Positions 56,539-63,773 of a stretch of DNA of 64,000 bases are shown piece by piece (position 1 is the stretch's first letter; each line of letters starts with the position of its first letter). Under the pieces are notes generated by a model. The model was not told the DNA's origin. It was given only the letters and a program-made list of their open reading frames with translations, and made no database searches. The stretch lies in assembly GCF_900182835.1 (NCBI RefSeq), contig NZ_FXUB01000001.1:434001-498000 (forward strand), written 5' to 3'. Both the position numbers and the translations under genes were made by a program. This stretch comes from Desulfurobacterium pacificum. Its GTDB lineage: Bacteria > Aquificota > Aquificia > Desulfurobacteriales > Desulfurobacteriaceae.

Positions 56539-57667
56539 ATGCTTGAAAAAATCCACCCCCTCAAACAATCCCTCTCAACCCTTAAAGACCGCTACAACGA
56601 AATCAGGGGGTATTTTTGACGTTGAAGGAATGAAAAACCGCCTCAAAGAAATAGAAGAAGAAATGTCCTCTTCTGACTTCTGGAACGACCAGAAAAAAGC
56701 CCAATCAATTTCGCAGGAAAGAAACAGAATAGAACAGGAACTATCGCAAATTTCTGAACTTGAAAGAAAATTGGAAGACGCTGAAGTCCTTTTAGAGATG
56801 GCTGAAGAAGAGCCTGACGATAACTCTTTAGTAGAAGAAGCCGAAAACCTTTTATCTTCCGTTGAAAAATCCCTTGACAAATTAGAAATAAAAACTGTCC
56901 TTTCAGGTGAGTTTGATAAAAACAACGCAATCGTCACAATCCACGCAGGTGCTGGCGGAACGGAAAGCTGCGACTGGGCAGAAATGCTTATGAGAATGTA
57001 TCTGCGCTGGGCAGAAAGAAAAGGCTTTGAAACAGAAATCCTTGACTATCAGGAAAACGAAGAAGCCGGTATAAAAAGTGCAACAATTTTAGTTAAAGGA
57101 CCTTACGCCTACGGATTATTGCGAGCAGAACACGGCACTCACAGGCTTGTAAGAATTTCACCTTTTGACTCAAACGCCAGACGCCACACTTCCTTCTGCG
57201 GCGTAATAGTTGTCCCGGAAATAGAAGATGAAATAGACATAGAAATAAAAGACGAAGACATAAGAGTTGATACATACAGAGCTTCCGGTGCTGGCGGTCA
57301 GCACGTTAACAAAACCGATTCAGCAGTAAGAATAACCCACATACCCACCGGAATAGTGGTAACCTGCCAGAGCGAAAGGTCTCAAATACAAAACAGACAG
57401 CGCGCAATGAAAATCCTAAAGGCACGCCTCTACGAGCTTGAAATGAGAAAGAGAGAGGAAAAAATCGCCCAGGCAAGAGGAGAGCACAAAACGATAGCCT
57501 GGGGCAACCAGATAAGGTCCTACGTCTTTCACCCATACCAGATGGTAAAGGACCACAGAACCGGCGTTGAAACATCAAACGTAAACGCCGTAATGGACGG
57601 CGATATAGACTTATTTATAGAAAGTTACCTCAAGCAGAAGGCACTTCAGAAAAACGCCAGCTCTTAA
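56539..57667 (+). CDS. prfB: peptide chain release factor 2, with programmed +1 frameshift
   Basis: Translation starts at ATG 56539 (GGAGG SD) and reads 26 codons to an in-frame TGA at 56617-56619. The sequence AGGGGGTATTTTTGAC (56605-56620) has the classical RF2 layout: an SD-like stimulator, a TTT slip codon, then TGA-C. After a +1 shift the frame runs from GAC 56618 to the end, giving about 375 aa. The main part has the stop-codon-recognition tripeptide SPF (ISPFDSNARRH) and the catalytic GGQ (GAGGQHVNKTDSAVR). RF2 releases peptides at UGA and UAA and controls its own level by this shift. Confidence 0.96.
57654..57667 (+). repeat. 14-bp direct repeat, left copy
   Basis: ACGCCAGCTCTTAA is the last 14 bases of prfB including its stop. 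An identical copy at 58362-58375 ends vapC. The pair brackets the vapBC cassette. Confidence 0.85.
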
Positions 57668-57734
57668 ATACGTTGCTTTTTTTCCATCAGGTATTACTTT
57701 ATAAACTAAGTAAGGCAATTAAAAGAGGTAAGGT

Positions 57735-57971
57735 ATGCCTATCGCAAAAATCACATCTAAAGGACGGATTACAATACCCGCTGCTTTCAGGAAACGCCTG
57801 AAAAGCAATCTTGTTTCCGTTGAAATGGAAGGGGACAAAATAGTCATAAGACCAGTTTCAGGAATTGGAGGAATATTTAAAAAGTTCGCATTCAAAGATA
57901 AAACGCCCGAAGAAATAATGGAAATTGAAGAAAAAGCCATTGAGGAGGCTTTCTGCCAGAAATGGAAGTAG
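57735..57971 (+). CDS. vapB: AbrB/MazE-type antitoxin (VapB)
   Basis: This 78-aa protein has the SpoVT-AbrB swapped-hairpin motif ITSKGRITIPAAFRKRL at the N-terminus and a toxin-binding acidic helix at the C-terminus (TPEEIMEIEEKAIEEAF). It binds its own promoter and neutralises the PIN toxin. It has an AGAGG SD and overlaps vapC by 10 nt. Confidence 0.87.
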   Translation: MPIAKITSKGRITIPAAFRKRLKSNLVSVEMEGDKIVIRPVSGIGGIFKKFAFKDKTPEEIMEIEEKAIEEAFCQKWK

Positions 57972-58375
57972 TAGATACAAACGTAATAATTCGTTACCTT
58001 ATGGCAGATATTGAAGAGCTTTACCTGCAGGCAGAAAAGATATTTACCGAAGCCATAAAAGGACAACGAAAACTTTTTATCCCTCAATCCGTTATCGCAG
58101 AGGTAATTTTCGTTCTTTCAAAGGTCTATAAAATCCCTCGTAAAGAAATTGTTTCAGCGATTAAATTCTTTCTGGGAATCAAGAGCTGCAAAGTCCAGGA
58201 TAACAAAATTGTAGAAGTCGCCTTAAGTATCTACGAAAAAACAAATTTGAGTTTTGTAGATTCTTTCATCTGTGCATACGCCAGGTTAAACAGGTCTAAA
58301 CTAATAACCTTTGACGTCAAACTTAAAAACAAATGTGAAAAAATTACCTTGCATAACTCAGACGCCAGCTCTTAA
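57962..58375 (+). CDS. vapC: PIN-domain ribonuclease toxin (VapC)
   Basis: This 137-aa PIN nuclease has the metal-binding acids in order: D5 in VVDTNVIIR, Glu in IAEVIFVL near 47, Asp in SFVDSFICAYA near 99, and Asp in ITFDVKL near 116. VapC toxins cut tRNA or rRNA. Its last 14 bases repeat the end of prfB, and its 3' end overlaps the convergent atpD by 32 nt. Confidence 0.88.
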   Translation: MEVVDTNVIIRYLMADIEELYLQAEKIFTEAIKGQRKLFIPQSVIAEVIFVLSKVYKIPRKEIVSAIKFFLGIKSCKVQDNKIVEVALSIYEKTNLSFVDSFICAYARLNRSKLITFDVKLKNKCEKITLHNSDASS

Positions 58376-58940
58376 GAAGGGCAATTGCGTTCCTTTCGCT
58401 CTCTTCCAATTCTTCCTCTATCTTCTTTGCCTTTTCTCTATAATCAGGCAGGTAAAAGTTCTCTATTGCGTTAATCCTTACAGTAGTCTTCTTTATCTCC
58501 TCCGCCAGCCTCCAGCCCTTCATTTCAAGTTCCGCAATTTCCAGAATTAATTCAACAACCTCTCTAAAAATCCTCTCCGAGAGTTTAGAAAAAATCCCCT
58601 CTCCCCTCTCCACCACAACCTCTTTCTCAAACTCAAAAGAAACTTTAGGCACAACTACTCCAGCAAAAACCTGCTCTGCCACGCTCAAAACTATCTTTCC
58701 CCCGCCAGAACTTTCCTTTAAAAGCCTTCCCTCACCCACTTCCATAATCGCTTTTGAAAGCGTTTTATAACCTTCAAGCACTTTGGCATTCAGTCTTTTC
58801 CTCTTTTCTTCTATCTCATCAACAATAGCCATAACCTCTTTAAGCAGTATGTTCCTCTTTTCCTCAAAAATCGCCTTTCCATCTTCTAAAAACTTTATCT
58901 CCTCTTTAAGTTTTAAAAGCTCCGTCCTGCTCTTTATCAT
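58344..58940 (-). CDS. atpD: V/A-type ATP synthase subunit D
   Basis: This 198-aa coiled-coil stalk protein has a long N-terminal helix (LLKLKEEIKFLEDGKAIFEEKRNILLKEV) and a C-terminal helix (AEEIKKTTVRINAIENFYLPDYREKAKKIEEELEE), the subunit D layout. It forms the central rotor shaft inside the A3B3 head. It overlaps atpB by 4 nt. The last residues, KSWRLSYAR, are encoded across the 14-bp repeat, so its C-terminus was probably altered by the vapBC insertion. Confidence 0.88.
   Translation of the reverse strand: MIKSRTELLKLKEEIKFLEDGKAIFEEKRNILLKEVMAIVDEIEEKRKRLNAKVLEGYKTLSKAIMEVGEGRLLKESSGGGKIVLSVAEQVFAGVVVPKVSFEFEKEVVVERGEGIFSKLSERIFREVVELILEIAELEMKGWRLAEEIKKTTVRINAIENFYLPDYREKAKKIEEELEESERNAIALLKSWRLSYAR
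58362..58375 (+). repeat. 14-bp direct repeat, right copy
   Basis: This copy is identical to 57654-57667 and forms the last codons and stop of vapC. On the minus strand it encodes KSWR near the end of atpD. Confidence 0.85.
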
Positions 58941-60256
58941 CTTCCTAACCTTTTCAGGTCTTCCTCTTTAAGTTGAGTAAGCTCTTTTTCAGGTAAAAGA
59001 GAGAGAACCCTCAAGCCAACGGCAAACGTATCCTCAAGGGTTCTCTTTTCTCCCTCCTCCTGACCTATAAATTCTTTTAAAAACCTTCTGCCAAACTCAA
59101 GATACTTCCGTTCAACTTCTCCAAGCTCACTCTCACCTATGATAGATGCAAGTTTTTCAACAGTTTTAAACTTAGCGTAAGCTGAATAAAGCTGAGATGC
59201 AAACCTTCTGTGAAAAGGCTCTATCGCATCGTTCATTAACCTTGAAAGAGACGGCAAAACGTCAATCGGCGGCTTTATACCCTGCTGATAGAGTTTTCTG
59301 TCTAAAACTATCTGCCCCTCTGTTATGTAACCGGTTAAGTCTGGAATAGGATGGGTAATATCATCGTCAGGCATCGTAAGAACAGGAATCATCGTAAGAG
59401 AACCCTTTTTACCCTTTATCAATCCAGCACGCTCATAGATAGAAGCGAGGTCGCTATACATGTAGGCAGGATACCCCTTCCTGCCTGGTATCTCTTCCCT
59501 TTTTGAAGAAATCTGCCTTAAAGAGTCGCAGTAGTTTGTCATATCAAAAAGAACGGTAACAACGTCCAAACCCTTTTCAAAGGCGAAAAACTCTGCCACC
59601 GTCAAAGCCGTTCTTGGTAGAAGAACCTGAGCAGCTGGAGGGTCTGAAGCTCTTGCAACGAAAACTATCGTATTGCCGACAATTCTTTTTATAAGATAAT
59701 CAACAATCTCATTTTTAAGTCCAATAACGCCTAAAACGGTAAGCGTTTCTTCCGTTTGAATCTGATTAACCAGACTGATAACCAAATCTTCCGTCTCAAC
59801 GCCAGAGACAGAAAAAATCGGTAGCTTCTGTCCCTTTACCAGCACGTTTAAACCGTCTATCGCAGAAAAGCCTGTAACGATAGGCTCTTTTGGGAAATCT
59901 CTGAAAAACGGATTTATAGGTTTTCCGTAAACTTCAACTTCTTTACCAATCGGTTTTTTACCGGTTGTCAGCTCTTCACCGTAAGCGTTAAACCTTTTGC
60001 CTACCATCTCTTCAGAAACTGAAACGGTAAACATCTCACCGGTAAACCTGACAAGCACATCCCTTGATATTTCAGAAGAATCCCCCAAAACTTCTATCAA
60101 CGCCACCTTTTCGTTAATTTCTATTATCCTGCCCGGAACTTCCCTGTCTTTCCACTTCACGAAAACTTTTTCTCCAAACATAGGCTCAACTGCATCACTC
60201 TTAAAAAAGAGAAGCTGCTCCTTTAAAGACTCAACGCCTTTGTAATATTCTTTCAC
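58937..60256 (-). CDS. atpB: V/A-type ATP synthase subunit B (regulatory)
   Basis: This 439-aa non-catalytic head subunit has GFSAIDGLNVLVKGQKLPIFSVSG near residue 130, where the catalytic P-loop is replaced. It also has SDLASIYERAGLIKGKKGSLTMIPVLTMPDDDITHPIPDLTGYITEGQIVLDR near 263-315. Length and motifs are typical. It overlaps atpA by 4 nt. Confidence 0.95.
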   Translation of the reverse strand: MKEYYKGVESLKEQLLFFKSDAVEPMFGEKVFVKWKDREVPGRIIEINEKVALIEVLGDSSEISRDVLVRFTGEMFTVSVSEEMVGKRFNAYGEELTTGKKPIGKEVEVYGKPINPFFRDFPKEPIVTGFSAIDGLNVLVKGQKLPIFSVSGVETEDLVISLVNQIQTEETLTVLGVIGLKNEIVDYLIKRIVGNTIVFVARASDPPAAQVLLPRTALTVAEFFAFEKGLDVVTVLFDMTNYCDSLRQISSKREEIPGRKGYPAYMYSDLASIYERAGLIKGKKGSLTMIPVLTMPDDDITHPIPDLTGYITEGQIVLDRKLYQQGIKPPIDVLPSLSRLMNDAIEPFHRRFASQLYSAYAKFKTVEKLASIIGESELGEVERKYLEFGRRFLKEFIGQEEGEKRTLEDTFAVGLRVLSLLPEKELTQLKEEDLKRLGR

Positions 60257-61959
60257 CTCAAAAACTCCCCATAAACTTCTTCTATCTTTTTCTTCAACTC
60301 TTCTAACTTCTCCAGCTCATCCTCGCTCACTTCCATCTTCATTTTTAGAACCTCTGAAACAATCGGCTGTGAAACTATTCTGTCAACGGGAACACCTCTT
60401 TCCTCAAAAACCTTACGCCACCACTCAGAAAGAGTTTTTAAAACTTCAGCCATGAAAATCTGCTTTTTAGGGGAAGAGTAGCAGTCAACGGGGTCAAAAG
60501 CGTTCTGTCTCAAAAACGCTTCTCTGATAACGTTGAACTCTTCATACTTTAACTTCTGGTCTTCCGGCAGCGACTCCCTTCCTAAAAGTCTCACTAACTT
60601 TTCAAGCCTTTCACCTTCCTGAAGCGTTTCAACCATCCACCTTCTTAAAGCCCCGTAATCACCGAACCGATTCCACCAGTCTTTAACAAACTCAGCATAC
60701 CTACTGTAACTGTTGAAAGGATTAATAGCCGGGTAAAACCTCGCACTCGCTAATTCTCTGTCAAGCGCCCAAAACGTTCCCGTAAATCGCTTCGTGTGCC
60801 TTGTAACCGGTTCAGAAAAATCCCCACCCGGCGGCGAAACAGCTCCTATTATCGTTATGCTTCCATTCCCATCAGCAGTTTTAAAAGCGCCGGCACGCTC
60901 GTAGATAGAAGCTATCTTTGAAGAGAGAGAAGCGGGGAATCCCTCCTCTATCGGAAGCTCTCCCATCCTCCCGGAAATCTCCCTCATGGCTTCAGCCCAC
61001 CTTGACGTTGAATCTGCCATAACGGCAACCGAGTAACCCATATCCTTAAAGTATTCGGCTATCGTTATTCCAAGGTAGATTGAAGATTCCCTTGCAGAAA
61101 CGGGCATGTCTGAGGTGTTGGCTATCAAAACCGTTCTGTTCATCAGAGGTTTTCCCGTATAAGGGTCTTTAAGCTTTGGAAATTCCTTCAAAATCTCTGT
61201 CATTTCGTTTCCCCTTTCACCGCAGCCTATATAGACAATCACATCGGCGTTGCACCACTTTGCAAGAGTTTGCTGAAGAACCGTTTTGCCTGTTCCAAAA
61301 CCGCCAGGAATAGAAGCTGCACCGCCCTTAGCTACCGGAAACAGAAAATCCACGATTCTCTGACCGGTAAAAAGAGGCTCGCTTACCTCTACCCTTTTAC
61401 CGAAGCGAGAAGGTATCCTTACAGCCCTTTCCTCAAATATAAAGACATCGGTTTCTCCCACCTTTACTACCGGTTCTTCAGCAGAAACCTTCCCCTCTTT
61501 TACCCTCGCTACCGTTCCGTCAACAGGTGAAAGTATCTTATACTTAAAACCTTTAAACTCAACAAATCCAACCAGCTGACCTGCATTTACTTCATCTCCA
61601 ACTTTTACCTGCGGCACAAACTCAAATTCCCCTTCCGGAAAGAACTTCTTTCCTCTTCCCCTTTCAATCCTCTCACCAGAAGAAGAAAGAACCCTGCCCA
61701 AGCCGTCTAAAATCATTCCTAAAATGCCGGGGGCAAGCGTTACAGAAAGCATTCTGCCGGTAAAGAAAACTCTTTCACCAACTTTCAAACCTTCCGTCCT
61801 TTCGTAAACCTGAACGACAGCTCTATCTTTAGTTATTGAAACAACTTCACCCATCAGCTTTAAACCGCCAACCTGCGCAACTTCAAAGAGAAAAGGCTTT
61901 TCTCCCTCCTCTACAGCAACTTCAACCACAGGACCAGAAACTCTTACAACCCTCCCCAA
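60253..61959 (-). CDS. atpA: V/A-type ATP synthase subunit A (catalytic)
   Basis: This 568-aa catalytic head subunit has Walker A GGFGTGKTVLQ near residue 221, the A-subunit-specific non-homologous insert (about 110-180, ILSPVDGTVARVKEG), and Walker B VAVMADSTSRWAEA near 313. SPPGGDFSEPVTRHT near 375 is also conserved. It couples ATP hydrolysis or synthesis to ion flow. It lies 1 nt after atpE. Confidence 0.96.
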   Translation of the reverse strand: MGRVVRVSGPVVEVAVEEGEKPFLFEVAQVGGLKLMGEVVSITKDRAVVQVYERTEGLKVGERVFFTGRMLSVTLAPGILGMILDGLGRVLSSSGERIERGRGKKFFPEGEFEFVPQVKVGDEVNAGQLVGFVEFKGFKYKILSPVDGTVARVKEGKVSAEEPVVKVGETDVFIFEERAVRIPSRFGKRVEVSEPLFTGQRIVDFLFPVAKGGAASIPGGFGTGKTVLQQTLAKWCNADVIVYIGCGERGNEMTEILKEFPKLKDPYTGKPLMNRTVLIANTSDMPVSARESSIYLGITIAEYFKDMGYSVAVMADSTSRWAEAMREISGRMGELPIEEGFPASLSSKIASIYERAGAFKTADGNGSITIIGAVSPPGGDFSEPVTRHTKRFTGTFWALDRELASARFYPAINPFNSYSRYAEFVKDWWNRFGDYGALRRWMVETLQEGERLEKLVRLLGRESLPEDQKLKYEEFNVIREAFLRQNAFDPVDCYSSPKKQIFMAEVLKTLSEWWRKVFEERGVPVDRIVSQPIVSEVLKMKMEVSEDELEKLEELKKKIEEVYGEFLR

Positions 61960-61960
61960 G

Positions 61961-62488
61961 TTAAACCTCTCTTAAAAGCTTTTGAACTTCCGCTTCTACC
62001 ACTTCCATTAACTCACTCTCATCAAAAAGAACCGCTACGTTTTCTCCCTCAAACTTGAACAGAACGCCCTTTTCGTCTGTGCATTCAAGGTCAGGAAAAT
62101 TGCCCTTCAACCTGCAACTAACCAAAAACCTTCCCGTTTTATGCTTTTCTAAAACGCGCTTTTTAAAACACTCAAAGAGATAGATAAAATCCAGCTTCTC
62201 TAAAACCTGAAGGAAGACCAATTCTTTAAAATTTTCAATAGTTTCGTTTACTCTCCTTTCAAAAGCGGTTTCAATTTCTTTTCTCTTTGCAGAAAACTCT
62301 TCTTCCAACTGCTTCAGCGCTGCATTTAACCTCTCTTCTTTAATCTTTTCTGCTTCTTTACGCGCATTTTCTTCTATTTCTTTAGCTCTTCTCTCTGCTT
62401 CTTCTAAAATGGCAATACTTTTCTTTTTGGTAGTTTTTATCACCTCTTTTCTGAACTCCTCAAAGTTACCCGATTCCCAGAACTCCAT
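61961..62488 (-). CDS. atpE: V/A-type ATP synthase subunit E (peripheral stalk)
   Basis: This 175-aa protein has a highly charged N-terminal coiled coil (about 15-90, rich in Glu, Lys and Ala) and a globular C-terminus (CRLKGNFPDLECTDEKGVLFKFEGENVAVLF). That is the layout of stalk subunit E. Sequence is weakly conserved in this family, so position between F and A supports the call. It overlaps atpF by 23 nt. Confidence 0.82.
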   Translation of the reverse strand: MEFWESGNFEEFRKEVIKTTKKKSIAILEEAERRAKEIEENARKEAEKIKEERLNAALKQLEEEFSAKRKEIETAFERRVNETIENFKELVFLQVLEKLDFIYLFECFKKRVLEKHKTGRFLVSCRLKGNFPDLECTDEKGVLFKFEGENVAVLFDESELMEVVEAEVQKLLREV

Positions 62489-62762
62489 ACAGGAACTCCT
62501 TTAAATCCCTTTTGAGATGAATGCCGTCAAAAGAAGGGACGAAAACAACTACCGGTTTTGCCTTTCTCTTTAATTTTTCGGAAAAGGGAAGGAACGTTTT
62601 GTAATACCTGTCAGGAATAACCAATATTCCAACGTCCTCATCGTGAATAAGCTGGTCAACTTTCGCTTTAAACTCTTCTTTGCCGTTTACGATAACTGCT
62701 TCTGCGCCCCCCAGCCTGAAGCCGGCACATTCTCTTTCATTGCCGATAAAAACGATTCTCAT
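62466..62762 (-). CDS. atpF: V/A-type ATP synthase subunit F
   Basis: This 98-aa Rossmann-like protein has the subunit F pattern: RIVFIGNERECAGFRLGGAEAVIV at the start, a central DVGILVIPDRYYKTF, and VVVFVPS near 72. It binds the central shaft. It overlaps atpK by 4 nt and atpE by 23 nt. Confidence 0.85.
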   Translation of the reverse strand: MRIVFIGNERECAGFRLGGAEAVIVNGKEEFKAKVDQLIHDEDVGILVIPDRYYKTFLPFSEKLKRKAKPVVVFVPSFDGIHLKRDLKEFLYGVLGIG

Positions 62763-63031
62763 AGCTTACCTAAAATAAGGATTGCAACGATAAGACCGTA
62801 AATAGCAATACCTTCAGCAAGCCCCAAAAAGATTAAAGCTCTTCCCGACATCTCCGGCTTTTCGCCCATCGTCCCCATTGCAGCAGAACCTACAAGCCCA
62901 ACTGCAACGCCGGCAGCAACGGTGGAAAGCCCAACAGAAACTGCTGCAGCCATGTAACCCCACGCCTTATCCCCCGCAAAAGCAACGGCAGGAAACAGCA
63001 GGAAGAAAAGAAACCTTAAAGCAGTTTTCAT
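62759..63031 (-). CDS. atpK: V/A-type ATP synthase subunit K (c ring)
   Basis: This 90-aa proteolipid has two ring helices, with the ion-binding Glu in LGLAEGIAIYGLIV near residue 73. The N-terminus (about 1-19, ending PAVAFA before GDK) looks like a cleavable signal peptide, unusual for this subunit. The first ring helix lacks the Gln typical of Na+ sites, so proton coupling is more likely; this is inference. Confidence 0.9.
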   Translation of the reverse strand: MKTALRFLFFLLFPAVAFAGDKAWGYMAAAVSVGLSTVAAGVAVGLVGSAAMGTMGEKPEMSGRALIFLGLAEGIAIYGLIVAILILGKL

Positions 63032-63062
63032 AACGTTCCCCCGCAGAATATTGATTAATCCG

Positions 63063-63413
63063 TTACTTATCTTCCGTGCTACTTAAAATGTGTAAAATTT
63101 CCTTTCTTAACGAAGGAATTGATTCCTTAACTACTTTCCAAACAAGCTCATAATCAATTCCAAAATATTCATGAATAAGTATATCTCTCATTCCAGCGAT
63201 ATTTTTCCAGGGAATATGGGAATAGCTATATTTAAATTCTGCTGGCAGATTTTTAACGGCTTCTCCAATAATTTCTAAACTCCTTACAAAGGCTCTCTGA
63301 AAAACTGGGTTATTTGAAAACTCCTCATAATTTAAAGTGCGTGAATTTTCAATTAGAAAGTTGCATTCCTGCAGAATATGGTGCAGAAAAACCTTGTAAC
63401 TTTTTTTCTTCAT
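63063..63413 (-). CDS. hepT: HepT-like HEPN (DUF86) ribonuclease toxin (module 3)
   Basis: This 116-aa DUF86 protein has RDILIHEYFG near residue 78, matching R-x4-H-x-Y, and the IGEAVKNLP segment typical of the family. It shares one base with the nucleotidyltransferase gene upstream and lies 31 nt before atpK. It belongs to a different lineage from modules 1 and 2. Confidence 0.87.
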   Translation of the reverse strand: MKKKSYKVFLHHILQECNFLIENSRTLNYEEFSNNPVFQRAFVRSLEIIGEAVKNLPAEFKYSYSHIPWKNIAGMRDILIHEYFGIDYELVWKVVKESIPSLRKEILHILSSTEDK

Positions 63414-63760
63414 TAAAAAACCTCAAACTCCTGAATGTAAGGTTTAACAAAAGGACTTATCCCTCTATCTGTCACTAAATCTACTGAAAGCCCGGTAATC
63501 TCTTCTAAGTAATGCTTGAGTTCTACAAAACCGAGTAAATCTATCCTGCCATCAAGAAAAACGATTACATCTAAGTCACTATCCCTTTTTTGTTCGTTTC
63601 TGGCAAAAGAACCAAAAATTTTCAAATGCTTAACCCCGTATCTCTGGTATAGCTCTTCACGATGTTTTAAGAGAACTTCAACTATTTCCGATAGACTTTT
63701 AGGTTTCTTACGCGCAGTTCTTTTAAGGATTTTCACCTGTTCTCCATGATTATGTTCCAT
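63413..63760 (-). CDS. mntA: MntA-like nucleotidyltransferase antitoxin (module 3)
   Basis: This 115-aa protein has KIFGSFARNEQKRDSDLDV (GS at 50-51, D62-L-D64), the minimal nucleotidyltransferase signature, and a later SVDLV acidic site. A GTG eight codons in, with GGAG ahead, is an alternative start. It lies 13 nt after the atpI stop, inside the ATPase operon. Confidence 0.86.
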   Translation of the reverse strand: MEHNHGEQVKILKRTARKKPKSLSEIVEVLLKHREELYQRYGVKHLKIFGSFARNEQKRDSDLDVIVFLDGRIDLLGFVELKHYLEEITGLSVDLVTDRGISPFVKPYIQEFEVF

Positions 63761-63773
63761 TTAAAAATTATAA

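Noticed and set aside
56543-56616. TTG start for prfB without frameshift
   Set aside because: No SD is suitably placed for it and its peptide (KKSTPSNNPSQ) is unlike RF2. The ATG at 56539 with the frameshift site explains the sequence fully.
57668-57690. Rho-independent terminator after prfB
   Set aside because: A seven-T run is present but no stable stem precedes it.
63032-63773. Direct repeats around the mntA-hepT pair in the ATPase operon
   Set aside because: I compared both junctions by eye and found no repeat comparable with the one around vapBC.
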